DNA of 64,000 bases from Gluconacetobacter takamatsuzukensis (GCF_014174275.1 NZ_JABEQK010000001.1:1-64000); one strand, 5' to 3'; positions 17,694 to 25,479 are shown, numbered from the stretch's first letter. A program made the numbers and translations. Notes: a model not told the origin generated them from the letters alone.

Positions 17694-18608
17694 TCATCCA
17701 GATCCGGGCATGGTGAACGGCTCGGGCATGTTCAGCACCAGCTGCGCATCCCGAACGACATCGAGCCGCAATGGTCTTGCAACGCCCAAGCCGCCCAGAA
17801 GATCGCTCATCGGGCCGCCATGACGCGACAGGGTGACATCGCGTGGCAGCATTCTCTGCGCGAAGGACAGCGTGTTCGAACGGACAGTCGTCCTGTGCCA
17901 GCGCCCGTCGATCTGATGGATCATCGTGTTGGCACCCATATGCGATTGTGACGGTACATCGACGAAATCCGGTGCCGGTGCCCGCAGGGTCAGGTCCGGG
18001 GTCCCATCGGGTGCCTGTGTGGCTGCCCGCACTTCGGCTCCAATCGTCACGGTGATGCCGGCCAGCCATTTGGGAAGCTGGTAGCATTCCACGCCCCGCA
18101 CGCGGGCAATCTCGGTCGTGACGGGAAGGGCGAGCACATGGGCGTGGAAACTACGGCGCCGTATCGCTGCTGCCAGTTCCAGCGCGTGCGGACCACATGC
18201 GCCGGGTCTGCGGATGACGATGGCGATGGAGGCTTCGTCGTACGGATCGTTGTCGCAGACGGCGTAGGAAAAGAACGTCAGCGCCACCAGGCCGTATCCG
18301 GGGCAGGCGCGCAGCGGCTCGAGCGGATCCGGCAAAATCGCCTTCAGGCGGGAAACTGGCGCCGACATGAGGAGTTGCACGCTGCTGCTACGATAATAGA
18401 AATTCGGCGCCCATACCGGCCCGATCCGTGACGCTATTTTCTGCTTCGGGATACGGCGGAAGAAGTCGATGTTTCCCGCCGCCGGATCGCGCGCGATGGC
18501 GTCGAGGTCCGGGTTGGAGCGGAAACGGTCGTAGTAGCCTCCGGCCAGGACCGGTACCTTGTGGCCGCCGAACGCCACATCGATGGTGCGTCCGTCCATG
18601 TCGGTCAT
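17694..18608 (-). CDS. Acetoacetate decarboxylase-like protein
   Basis: A 304-aa protein starting at the ATG at 18608, which overlaps the stop of the flavin oxidoreductase (ATGA). The pattern PGYGLVALTFFSYAVCDNDPYDEA, the central VTTEIARVRGVECYQLPKWLAG and the overall beta-rich layout fit the acetoacetate decarboxylase superfamily. The catalytic Lys of true ADC cannot be assigned with certainty, and many relatives have other activities. Translational coupling to an old-yellow-enzyme suggests they act on the same compound. Confidence 0.75.
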   Translation of the reverse strand: MTDMDGRTIDVAFGGHKVPVLAGGYYDRFRSNPDLDAIARDPAAGNIDFFRRIPKQKIASRIGPVWAPNFYYRSSSVQLLMSAPVSRLKAILPDPLEPLRACPGYGLVALTFFSYAVCDNDPYDEASIAIVIRRPGACGPHALELAAAIRRRSFHAHVLALPVTTEIARVRGVECYQLPKWLAGITVTIGAEVRAATQAPDGTPDLTLRAPAPDFVDVPSQSHMGANTMIHQIDGRWHRTTVRSNTLSFAQRMLPRDVTLSRHGGPMSDLLGGLGVARPLRLDVVRDAQLVLNMPEPFTMPGSG

Positions 18609-19897
18609 GCCTTGCCGCCAAGGGGGCACATGGTCATACCGGCTGCCGTGTCTCCAGCCTTCCAGGGCGGAGCGCCGTTTACCATCCATGCGCGGTAGGC
18701 CCGCGCCTGTCTGCGGCCTGTCAGTTGCGCCCGGATGAAGGCCATGAGAGGCGAGACAAGCGGTCTTGTCGGTCGGCCGGAGGCAAGTCGGACCATCTGG
18801 TACCGCACGGCCGCCATGTGCGCCGCTGATGCGAGGGCCTTGTTCTTCCAGCCGATCGGCTTCAGTGCGGGCGCGTCGTCGTGCCCCTGCTTCCATCGTT
18901 TCGGCAGGTCGGGTTCGATCGCCAGAGCGGTGGCCATGCCCGCCATGGCGATGCTGCTGTCGATCACCTTTTCGGCGACCGCGCGCCGCCGGATGCCCCC
19001 CGTCACCATCAGCGGCATGGTGGCGACGGTTTTGATCTCGCGGGCGAAATCGAGGAAATAGGCCTCGCGCGCCAGCGTGCGTTCGTCGCGCGCAGTGCCC
19101 ATCATCGCAGGTGCCTCGTAGCTGCCGCCCGACAGTTCGACGAGATCGACGCCGAGGCCACCCAGCATGCGCACGACGGAGCGGGCATCCTCCGGCGAAA
19201 AGCCTCCGCGCTGGAAATCGGCGGAGTTGAGTTTGACCGCAACTGAAAACGCCGGCCGTACCGCCGCGCGCGTGTCACGCACGATGTCGAGCAGCAGGCG
19301 TGCCCGGTTTTCGAGACTGCCGCCCCACTGGTCGGTCCGGTGGTTGGCCAGCGGGGAGAGAAACTGGCTGAGCAGATAGCCGTGGGCGGCGTGAATCTCG
19401 ACGCCGGTGAAACCGGCCCGTTCGGCCAGCCGCGCGGTATTGACGAAACGCTGCTGTACGTCGGCGATATCGGCCGCCGTCATGGCGCGCGGCACCGGAA
19501 ACATCTTCGACTGCCGGCCGAGATCAAGGGGGATGGCGGACGGCGCGAGTGTTTCCCGCCCGAGGCTCGCCGGCATCTGCCGACCGGGGTGGTTGATCTG
19601 CATCCAGATCTGGGTGCTACCGGCCCGTGCGGTGTGCGCCCAGGTACGGAACCGGTCAAGATGCCTGTCATTCTCCAGCACCACGCCTGCCGGCCCGGTC
19701 ATGGCTCTGGCGTCGATCATCACATTGCCGGTGATGACCAGACCTGCTCCCCCCTGTCCCCAGGCACGATACAGGCGAATCAGTTCGTCGGACGGTGCAT
19801 GGTCGGCATCGGCCATATTCTCTTCCATTGCCGCCTTGGCGAGACGGTTGGGAATGACGGCGCCATTGGGCAACGTCAGGGGCAAAAACAGAGACAT
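18605..19897 (-). CDS. NADH:flavin oxidoreductase (old yellow enzyme family)
   Basis: A 430-aa FMN-dependent ene-reductase-like TIM barrel. Signatures include LPNGAVIPNRLAKAAMEENM near the N-terminus, MQINHPGRQMP (about 98-108), the catalytic region GFTGVEIHAAHGYLLSQFLS and the phosphate-binding MVTGGIRRR. The ATG at 19897 has gtggagtcc upstream; a longer frame to 19939 would run into the operator. It is divergent from a MerR regulator with a MerR-type promoter element between, and coupled to the decarboxylase-like gene. Probably reduces activated double bonds of an electrophile sensed by the MerR protein. Confidence 0.92.
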   Translation of the reverse strand: MSLFLPLTLPNGAVIPNRLAKAAMEENMADADHAPSDELIRLYRAWGQGGAGLVITGNVMIDARAMTGPAGVVLENDRHLDRFRTWAHTARAGSTQIWMQINHPGRQMPASLGRETLAPSAIPLDLGRQSKMFPVPRAMTAADIADVQQRFVNTARLAERAGFTGVEIHAAHGYLLSQFLSPLANHRTDQWGGSLENRARLLLDIVRDTRAAVRPAFSVAVKLNSADFQRGGFSPEDARSVVRMLGGLGVDLVELSGGSYEAPAMMGTARDERTLAREAYFLDFAREIKTVATMPLMVTGGIRRRAVAEKVIDSSIAMAGMATALAIEPDLPKRWKQGHDDAPALKPIGWKNKALASAAHMAAVRYQMVRLASGRPTRPLVSPLMAFIRAQLTGRRQARAYRAWMVNGAPPWKAGDTAAGMTMCPLGGKA

Positions 19898-19941
19898 GGA
19901 CCGGACTCCACGAGAAACGTTCTGGGCAGAGCCTGACATTC

Positions 19942-19960
19942 AAGTTAACTTTAAGGTCAA
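19942..19960 (-). promoter_or_regulatory. MerR-type operator/promoter of the flavin oxidoreductase gene
   Basis: On the minus strand TTGACC is followed after 3 nt by the 10-bp palindrome AAGTTAACTT (19942-19951). The same layout, TTGACC-N3-palindrome of form AA-N6-TT, occurs before the DJ-1/PfpI gene (21151-21169). A palindrome within a long spacer after the -35 is the MerR-family arrangement. Confidence 0.6.
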
Positions 19961-19988
19961 GAGATGATTTCACGGAGGGCGAAGCGTC

Positions 19989-20435
19989 GTGAAGATCGGG
20001 GAACTGGCACACCGGAGTGGTTTGACGCCCTCGCGTATCCGCTTCTACGAGAGGATCGGTTTGCTGAAGGCCGTGGATCGCAAGGCAAACGGCTATCGGT
20101 CCTATCCGGCGGAGGCTGTTACAATCCTGGGCCTGATCGCCCTCGCTCAGGGCGCGGGCTTCAGTCTTGACGAAATTCGTGGGCTGCTGCCCGCCGATCT
20201 GGAACATTGGGAACACGACGCATTGGTCGGCGCGCTGACCCGCAAGGTCGCGGATATCGAGACGCTGCAAGCCCGGCTCACGCGGAGCAAGGCGCATCTG
20301 CTGCAGGTCATCGACGAGATCGAAGCCCGTCCGGACGATATCGACTGCGCCACCAACGCCCGCCGCGTGTTGACCCGGCTGCTGGGCGAAGATGCTGAAA
20401 TGCCGGTCGCTTCCTTACGCGCGAAGCAATTCTGA
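19989..20435 (+). CDS. MerR-family transcriptional regulator
   Basis: A 148-aa activator starting at GTG (19989). The N-terminus MKIGELAHRSGLTPSRIRFY, then ERIGLL and NGYRSYP, is a textbook MerR winged helix, followed by the dimerisation coiled coil (about 85-118). The C-terminal part has only one Cys, so metal sensing of the CueR type is unlikely. It is divergent from the old-yellow-enzyme gene and overlaps the 3' end of the convergent DJ-1/PfpI gene by 21 bp; operator-like sites precede both neighbours. Confidence 0.9.
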   Translation: MKIGELAHRSGLTPSRIRFYERIGLLKAVDRKANGYRSYPAEAVTILGLIALAQGAGFSLDEIRGLLPADLEHWEHDALVGALTRKVADIETLQARLTRSKAHLLQVIDEIEARPDDIDCATNARRVLTRLLGEDAEMPVASLRAKQF

Positions 20436-21104
20436 AACCCTGCGCGCGGTCGCTTTGGCGGAAGCCGGGTTCTGCCCGGTGACCAGCCGGCCATCGGTGA
20501 CCACATGGGGCACGAACGGCAGCAATGCCTTGTCGTAGAGAGCCCCGCGTGCCTTCATCTCCGCTTCCGCGTTGTAGGGCATCTCCTTCGCCACGCCGGC
20601 GAGAACTTCCTCGGTCCAGGAGAAACCCGTGATGCGTCGGCCGGATACCAGTAGCGCGCCATCCGACAACCGGGTATTCAGTAAACCGCAATAGCCATGG
20701 CAGACGGCGGAGACGATACCGCCCCCTTCCCAGATGGCACGGGTGATAGCCTGCAAACCCGCACTGTCGGGAAAGTCCCACATCACGCCGTGACCGCCGG
20801 TAAAATAGATGGCCTCATAGCTGGCTGTATCGATCTCGTCGGGTCGCGCGGTGGATGAAAGCAATGCCACCCGTGTCGGGTCGTTCAGCCATGCCTTTGC
20901 GGAGGCATCGAGCAGGGGCCATTTCAGCGCACGGGGTTCCAGCGGTGACGGTCCCCCTGCGGGGCTCATAAGGCGCTGTTCGTATCCCTGAGCCGCGAAG
21001 ACATCCCAGGCATGACTTAGTTCCGACAGCCACAAGCCCGTCGGGTGTGACGGGTCGGCATAATGAGCGACGTTGGTGATGACGTGAAGGATGCGCTTGC
21101 TCAT
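20415..21104 (-). CDS. DJ-1/PfpI family protein (type 1 glutamine amidotransferase-like)
   Basis: A 229-aa protein of the Hsp31/glyoxalase III-like group. The nucleophile elbow is AVCHGYCGLLN (Cys near residue 134, preceded by GGGIVS), and TGGHGVMWDFPD carries the conserved acidic/His region. Members detoxify methylglyoxal or act as chaperones or protein-repair enzymes. Its promoter carries a MerR-type element like that of the flavin oxidoreductase, so it probably belongs to the same regulon. Confidence 0.88.
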   Translation of the reverse strand: MSKRILHVITNVAHYADPSHPTGLWLSELSHAWDVFAAQGYEQRLMSPAGGPSPLEPRALKWPLLDASAKAWLNDPTRVALLSSTARPDEIDTASYEAIYFTGGHGVMWDFPDSAGLQAITRAIWEGGGIVSAVCHGYCGLLNTRLSDGALLVSGRRITGFSWTEEVLAGVAKEMPYNAEAEMKARGALYDKALLPFVPHVVTDGRLVTGQNPASAKATARRVSELLRA

Positions 21105-21150
21105 GACCGGAACGTCCCCAAGATGGATGGGTAGATAGTCTCTAACCTTT

Positions 21151-21169
21151 AACCTAGGTTCATGGTCAA
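21151..21169 (-). promoter_or_regulatory. MerR-type operator/promoter of the DJ-1/PfpI gene
   Basis: On the minus strand TTGACC (21164-21169), 3 nt, then the palindrome AACCTAGGTT (21151-21160), the same layout as at 19942-19960. Located 47 bp upstream of the DJ-1/PfpI start. Confidence 0.55.
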
Positions 21170-21247
21170 GCGATCATAAATTCACACGCGGGATGGCAGG
21201 AGCGGTGTCGCTTTGAACCGAGAGCCGACATTCCGTCCTCCCCCAAA

Positions 21248-21318
21248 AACCGCCTGTCAGTTCAGCGGCAACAAAGCAGACCGGCGGCAGTCGCCCTCAA
21301 TTCGGTCATTCATAGTTC
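21248..21318 (+). repeat. Diverged direct repeat, left copy
   Basis: Within the gene-free 349 bp at 21105-21453, the stretch beginning aaccgcctgtc and including ggcagtcgcc..tca..tc.gtcat.ca.tag reappears at 22475-22550 in the same orientation, roughly two thirds identical. The two copies flank the hypothetical gene 21454-22329. The rest of the stretch is AT-rich with no gene seen. Confidence 0.4.
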
Positions 21319-21453
21319 GTCGGGGACAGTCGAAAAGCAGACGTCAGGAAATTTATACTCTTCAGTCTGGCATTTCATTAACCAACATGGGTTTACTTTA
21401 ATGATATAATAAATTCTCTAATTTCATTGTGATGGTTACGCATATTAATTTAT

Positions 21454-22329
21454 CTACTGAATGCTATAGGAAGGGTCTGGACCAACAACCAACAAGCCAG
21501 GAGAACTTCGATAAACCCGGTGGGATGCCGTGCTGAGTTTGAGGATGATCCGCGAAAATCCAACTTCTCCCTTTTCAGACCATGGAGTTGATGAGATTGG
21601 ACCCGATTTATATGCGGGTCCATAAAGAAAGCTATCGAACTCGCGGCCAACGCCCTCTCCATAACGCTTTTGTATTTCCTCTCTAAGGGCTGCAAACGAG
21701 CTAAATTGACGATCTAGACGACCGCTTTGGACCTCAGTCTGTGTAAAAAGCCCCAATAAATCTTTTGTCACACTAGGGGATCGACGACTGCTACTGCTCA
21801 GAGATCCACGCAAGATAAGACGAAGGGGATCATTTGGCTGAATAACAGCGAGTTTCGACCAAGGTGCTCCGTCTGACGCGTCAAAGATATCGACCCGACT
21901 TTCAAGCTGTGATGCAGTGGAGTCCGTTTCTACAATGCTATCCATCACTATGGCTGGAGAACCGCCTGTGTTGATAATCACAGCATGTGCTGAAAATTTA
22001 ATCGAAAAAGCTAAATAATTTCCAATGATCATGCCACTTAGTGTTACTGGAGCATCACGATCTACGTCAGTCAGAATGACTAGGTTCTCATCTGACCGTT
22101 GGAGAGTGTCCAGCGCAGCTTTAGCGCTAAGACGCGCGGATAACGCTTGATCTTTGGAAAAATATGAAGACCAAACTGTTGCAGCAGCGGCGGCAACGGA
22201 TATGACCGCAGCGACAGCTGCAATTTTGTCGGATGTTTTCAATGTCAACATCGATTTGAAAGTTGCTTTCGTTTTCCGCACAAAATTGCAGAAAAAATCG
22301 GATATTTTTTTCATTATCAATTTGCTCAT
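21454..22329 (-). CDS. Hypothetical protein with one N-terminal membrane segment
   Basis: A 291-aa protein of unrecognised family. A single hydrophobic segment (KIAAVAAVISVAAAAATVW, about residues 35-53) follows a basic N-terminus, suggesting an inner-membrane anchor with a C-terminal domain of about 230 residues outside. The body is Ser-rich and shows no catalytic motif I know. Its GC content is clearly lower than the surroundings and diverged direct repeats lie on both sides, both signs of acquired DNA. No partner gene is evident; the IS-split gene follows upstream on the same strand. Confidence 0.6.
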   Translation of the reverse strand: MSKLIMKKISDFFCNFVRKTKATFKSMLTLKTSDKIAAVAAVISVAAAAATVWSSYFSKDQALSARLSAKAALDTLQRSDENLVILTDVDRDAPVTLSGMIIGNYLAFSIKFSAHAVIINTGGSPAIVMDSIVETDSTASQLESRVDIFDASDGAPWSKLAVIQPNDPLRLILRGSLSSSSRRSPSVTKDLLGLFTQTEVQSGRLDRQFSSFAALREEIQKRYGEGVGREFDSFLYGPAYKSGPISSTPWSEKGEVGFSRIILKLSTASHRVYRSSPGLLVVGPDPSYSIQ

Positions 22330-22474
22330 TTATGCAAAACCTGGGGTAATGTCTAGTAAAGGGTTGCCACTCGCCCTGAAGGTGGATAATTCCTGACCAG
22401 AGCTTTTCCTCTTTCCGGCATAATAGCCTATTCGCTCAATAGATTTGAAACAGACAGACCGCTCTCCTTCCCCT

Positions 22475-22550
22475 GAACCGCCTGTCTGCTCAACGTGGGC
22501 GGTGCAGGCAGGCAGCAGTCGCCTTCATGTCAGTCATCAGTAGCATTTCG
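22475..22550 (+). repeat. Diverged direct repeat, right copy
   Basis: Counterpart of 21248-21318, in the same orientation. It lies in the 343-bp gene-free stretch 22330-22672, which becomes very AT-rich towards 22670. The pair may be the ends of an old insertion or leftover duplicated coding sequence. Confidence 0.4.
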
Positions 22551-23124
22551 TTCACGTGTAAAAGCGGAAATTGAACCGCCAGACAGATTGGCGATGCAAA
22601 GCAAAATAATTCTATAACTTCCAAATTAAAATTATTAAAATATGTAATTTAAAATTACTCTAAAATTTGTTCTTAAATTAACTGAAAAACATCATTTGCG
22701 ACACGCGTTTGATCAATGGCAATACGGCGACTGCGCGTTGCGAACCTGAAGGTACCGGTTACGTGTAGTAAAGAACCATGAAAAAGCCCAGCCGAATTAT
22801 AAATGTGATGCAACACTCTATCGACTGATGATCCGGACGATTTCGAGCAAATCACAATGATATCTAAATTAGGCAGTGAACTGAAATATGTCAGATTCCT
22901 ATCAATTAATGAGCCCGTATCGCCAGCACTTGCGATGCCCACTTGATACACGACGCCACTTTTAATGCAGGTTCCTACCGCGACAAAATCACCTGTCGGC
23001 GGAATTCCGGATGGAACTCCAACTGGAATTGTAGGAGAGTGTCCGATGTATGTAAAACCCGTCAGATGCGTTGACGCAAACTCTCGTGCCGATCCAGTTT
23101 TATGAGAATTTGTTGAGCCCTTTA

Positions 23125-24007
23125 GAGACTGTTTGGAAAATCACGAGTGAGCATTTCTGCGCATGAGATTGGCGCCCATGGCGACGAAGATCATGGCTTG
23201 TGACACGTCGACGCGGCGCTCGTAATCACGCACGAGCCGCCGCCAGCGGGTCATCCAGCCGAAAGTCCTCTCGACCACCCAGCGTCGCGGCAGCACCTCG
23301 AAACCCTTTGCTCCGTCGCGACGGCGGATGATCTCGACGATGAAATCCAGATAAATCGCCTTGTCCATCAACTTCAGGCGGTCATAGGCGCCATCGGCGA
23401 ACAGATGCTTCACCCATGGCCAACGCTTGCGGATCGCATCCAGGATCATCTGGGCGCCGGCACTGTCGGAGACGTCGGCCGGGGTCAGGTTGACCATCAG
23501 GAGGCGCCCGTCCGTATCGACGGCAATATGGCGCTTGCGTCCGACGATCTTCTTGCCGGCATCGTAACCCCTTGTCTTTGCATGAGGCGCCTTGATGCTC
23601 TGGCTGTCGATCACCGCCGCTGTCGGACTGGCCTCGCGGCCTGCTTGCTCCCGGTCGAGCATCAGTTCAACGTCATGGATGGTCTGGAACAGGAACCGTC
23701 GCGCCAGTTCCCGGAACCAGCCATAGACCGTGCGCCAATGCCCGAAATGGATCGGCAGCATGCGCCAACCGCAGCCTGAACGAACAAGATAGCGCACCGC
23801 ATTGATCACCTCACGGAATTCGACCTCTCGTGGGCGGCCACGACGCCCAGGACTTGGCATCAACGGCGCGATCCGCTTCCATTCCTCGTCTGTCATGTCA
23901 GACGGGTAGCGTTTCGTCTTACGGGTGATCCTGGCCATACGGCCCCTCTGCTCTGGCGTCCACATCCAGAGCTTGAATCACATCAGACCGATTTCCCAAA
24001 CAGGCTC
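23125..24007 (-). mobile_element. Complete IS5-family insertion sequence (IS1031/IS427-like), 883 bp
   Basis: Terminal inverted repeats GAGACTGTTTGGAAAATC and GAGCCTGTTTGGGAAATC (2 mismatches in 18) bound the element, with TTA on both outer sides (23122-23124 and 24008-24010) as a 3-bp target duplication of the TNA type. One transposase gene fills it. Ends, duplication and ORF are intact, so the element may still be mobile. Confidence 0.9.
23141..23965 (-). CDS. IS5-family transposase
   Basis: A 274-aa DDE transposase in one frame. The N-terminus has DMTDEEWKRIAPLMP and GCGWRMLP, the usual DUF4096-type opening. Catalytic residues are seen in AAVIDSQSIK (first D), HLFADGAYD (second D) and WVVERTFGWMTRWRRL (E). 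An alternative start at 23938 (MARITRKTK...) is equally possible. It nearly fills the element between the inverted repeats. Confidence 0.93.
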   Translation of the reverse strand: MWTPEQRGRMARITRKTKRYPSDMTDEEWKRIAPLMPSPGRRGRPREVEFREVINAVRYLVRSGCGWRMLPIHFGHWRTVYGWFRELARRFLFQTIHDVELMLDREQAGREASPTAAVIDSQSIKAPHAKTRGYDAGKKIVGRKRHIAVDTDGRLLMVNLTPADVSDSAGAQMILDAIRKRWPWVKHLFADGAYDRLKLMDKAIYLDFIVEIIRRRDGAKGFEVLPRRWVVERTFGWMTRWRRLVRDYERRVDVSQAMIFVAMGANLMRRNAHS

Positions 24008-24222
24008 TTATAAGAATTATTTTTGTCACTGTTTATTCCTCTCTCCATAAGAAAACAATATATCAAAATCACATTCTACTTGAAGATCAAACGCACGTAG
24101 AAAGCAACACACCGAATGGTGTGCTGCTTTCTCCTTTGCCGACATTCGGCTCACCCCCCATAGCGGGCACCAAGCCGGGGCGTTGGACGACTACCATTCG
24201 GCAATTCCGCTTTCCCATTCGT

Positions 24223-24741
24223 TTATGGCCATGATGCTGCGGTGGCTGGTAAGCGCCTCTCGTCGTCAATGACCGTCACGCGGGAGGGAGGATTGCCTGA
24301 CCAATTCCAGAAGACGAGATTTCTGTCATTTTCTATCGCTCCCGGGGCAAAGCTTGGGACGATAATGCCAGCCATCCCGCCGGTTATGAGCGCCTTTGCC
24401 AGTTCCCATGACGGCGGCGTCTTGCCTTGGTCGGCAAGGTCTTCCCAGGGACAGGCGAGGGCGAAAGAGGAGAAACCAGGATTATCAAGATTGGACGGGT
24501 CGGTCAGATCGAGGACAGGCTCGCTATCGACATCATAGGCACAGATGGTCAAAGGCTGTGGCTTGAATGGAAAACCCTGCTGGGCTTCGAGCCAAGCTGT
24601 CTCCATCCGAAGTGAGGTGTAAAGGGCAGGTGTGCCGACCGGATTGAACCGACCTCCATGGAGCGCCGCACCATCGCCTGATAATGGGGTGAAAGACCAG
24701 CGGGGATTATGAGCCCGGAATACCCGGCCGGTAAACCTCAC
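24223..24741 (-). CDS. RES-domain toxin (NAD+-degrading family)
   Basis: A 172-aa toxin of a type II module. The start is GTG at 24741-24739, overlapping the antitoxin stop by 4 bp. RES-family features are the N-terminal FRAHNPRWSFTPLSGDGAAL, GGRFNPVGTPALYTS with the conserved Arg (R31), METAWLEA with the conserved Glu (E47), and a later IVPSF segment with the Ser region. RES toxins deplete NAD+ when released. A dead, co-linear second copy lies at 237-755. The length is normal and no mutation is evident. Confidence 0.9.
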   Translation of the reverse strand: MRFTGRVFRAHNPRWSFTPLSGDGAALHGGRFNPVGTPALYTSLRMETAWLEAQQGFPFKPQPLTICAYDVDSEPVLDLTDPSNLDNPGFSSFALACPWEDLADQGKTPPSWELAKALITGGMAGIIVPSFAPGAIENDRNLVFWNWSGNPPSRVTVIDDERRLPATAASWP

Positions 24742-25103
24742 ACGTAACCGCCGATCGCAATCCGATCCAAGTAGCGCCGGACGGCATCGGCGCGTCCCTC
24801 TCGGACGAGCGCCTCGGCAGTCTGATCACCGAAGGAGGGCAAGGGTTGTGATCGGTACCAGGCAAAAGCCTGCTGGGCTGAACCGGCCCATGGCCGGACG
24901 CGATTGAGGATCTCGACCATGTCTCGCAGCCTCGCCTGGGTGGCGGGACGGCCAAGGCGGGCGCTTTTGGAGACGGCGTCACGTGACAGGCCCAGCGTGG
25001 CGGCCAGTTCACTCCTCGTGATATGCAGCATATTGCTCAGCCGTTCCGCCGCGATCAGCCCTGATGGATCGAAGGCGTCGGCGAGGAATGTGGTCTCGGA
25101 CAT
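24738..25103 (-). CDS. Xre/MbcA-ParS-type antitoxin (DUF2384-like)
   Basis: A 121-aa antitoxin starting at ATG 25103 (MSETTFLAD...). The helix-turn-helix is ITRSELAATLGLSRDAVSK; the C-terminal half RVRPWAGSAQQAFAWYRSQP through ADAVRRYLDRIAIGGYV matches the toxin-binding region of this antitoxin family. A start at 25118 is possible but lies inside the palindromic operator. It precedes and overlaps the toxin gene, the usual order for RES-Xre modules, and probably represses its own promoter. Confidence 0.88.
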   Translation of the reverse strand: MSETTFLADAFDPSGLIAAERLSNMLHITRSELAATLGLSRDAVSKSARLGRPATQARLRDMVEILNRVRPWAGSAQQAFAWYRSQPLPSFGDQTAEALVREGRADAVRRYLDRIAIGGYV

Positions 25104-25111
25104 GACGGCGT

Positions 25112-25151
25112 GCCTCATATATTGACCATGATATGGGATCATATATGAGGC
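25112..25151. promoter_or_regulatory. Palindromic operator of the toxin-antitoxin module
   Basis: gcctcatatat (25112-25122) and atatatgaggc (25141-25151) are perfect 11-bp inverted arms with an 18-nt spacer. It sits just upstream of the antitoxin start and, on the other side, immediately before a 51-codon ORF at 25155, so it could control both directions. Likely bound by the antitoxin. Confidence 0.6.
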
Positions 25152-25154
25152 GGA

Positions 25155-25310
25155 ATGCCTATGACAAGGATTCCAGTTGGATATGCCCATGCGCTTTGGC
25201 ATGGTGACTCTGTCATGCAGCGAGACGGGGTATCTCACGGTCTACCAATCGCAAGTATCGTTGGTTGTCTTCCCCCGCAACCATATATTCCGTTTGAAAA
25301 CAACCACTAG
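25155..25310 (+). CDS. Possible 51-aa small protein divergent from the toxin-antitoxin module
   Basis: ATG at 25155, preceded by tgaggcgga, opens a frame of 51 codons (MPMTRIPVGYAHALW..., ...ASIVGCLPPQPYIPFENNH) ending in TAG at 25308-25310. An intrinsic terminator begins at its stop codon and the antitoxin palindrome lies directly upstream, so the ORF has a full transcription-unit layout. The composition is protein-like but I know no family. It could instead be a chance ORF within a small RNA, or the end of a decayed gene. Confidence 0.4.
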   Translation: MPMTRIPVGYAHALWHGDSVMQRDGVSHGLPIASIVGCLPPQPYIPFENNH

Positions 25311-25333
25311 GCCGCCAAAAAGGGCGGCCTTTT
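25309..25333 (+). terminator. Intrinsic terminator
   Basis: aggccgcc (25309-25316), loop aaaaag, ggcggcct (25323-25330), then tttg: an 8-bp GC-rich stem with a T-run on the plus strand. It ends whatever is transcribed rightward from the palindrome at 25112-25151. From here to 25479 nothing else is seen. Confidence 0.8.
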
Positions 25334-25479
25334 GTCGTTCCGGTCCTCCACCAAACCCGGTCATAGGGCGGAGCCCGATTTGCATTGTGCCGCTCCCGAA
25401 TGGCTGCGGTCCCCGCCTCATGTGGTCGCGGCGTTTAGGTATCGGGGGCGTCCGGTGCGTCTTGTGGTAGGGTGCCGGG

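Larger units (their letters stand above)
22673..24029 (-). pseudogene. Unknown 156-aa gene split by an IS5-family element
   Basis: Removing the IS (23125-24007) and one copy of its TTA target duplication restores one open frame on the minus strand: GTG at 24029-24027, preceded by ggagagaggaataaaca, encodes MTKIILIKGSTNSHKTG..., and continues through ...GIPPTGDFVAVGTC, VYQVGIASAGDTGSLIDRNL and LDIIVICSKSSGSSVDRVL to a stop at 22673, 156 residues in all. The family is not recognised. Only about 8 N-terminal codons lie beyond the IS; the 92-residue part from the internal GTG at 22951 is open but probably not expressed. Low GC. Confidence 0.7.

Noticed and set aside
22673-22951. Independent 92-aa gene
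   Set aside because: The frame continues upstream without a stop to the IS boundary and rejoins a better start beyond it, so this is the 3' part of a split gene.
24087-24222. Extra gene downstream of the RES toxin
   Set aside because: Only the tail of the duplicated segment (also present near 170-236); no protein-like frame.
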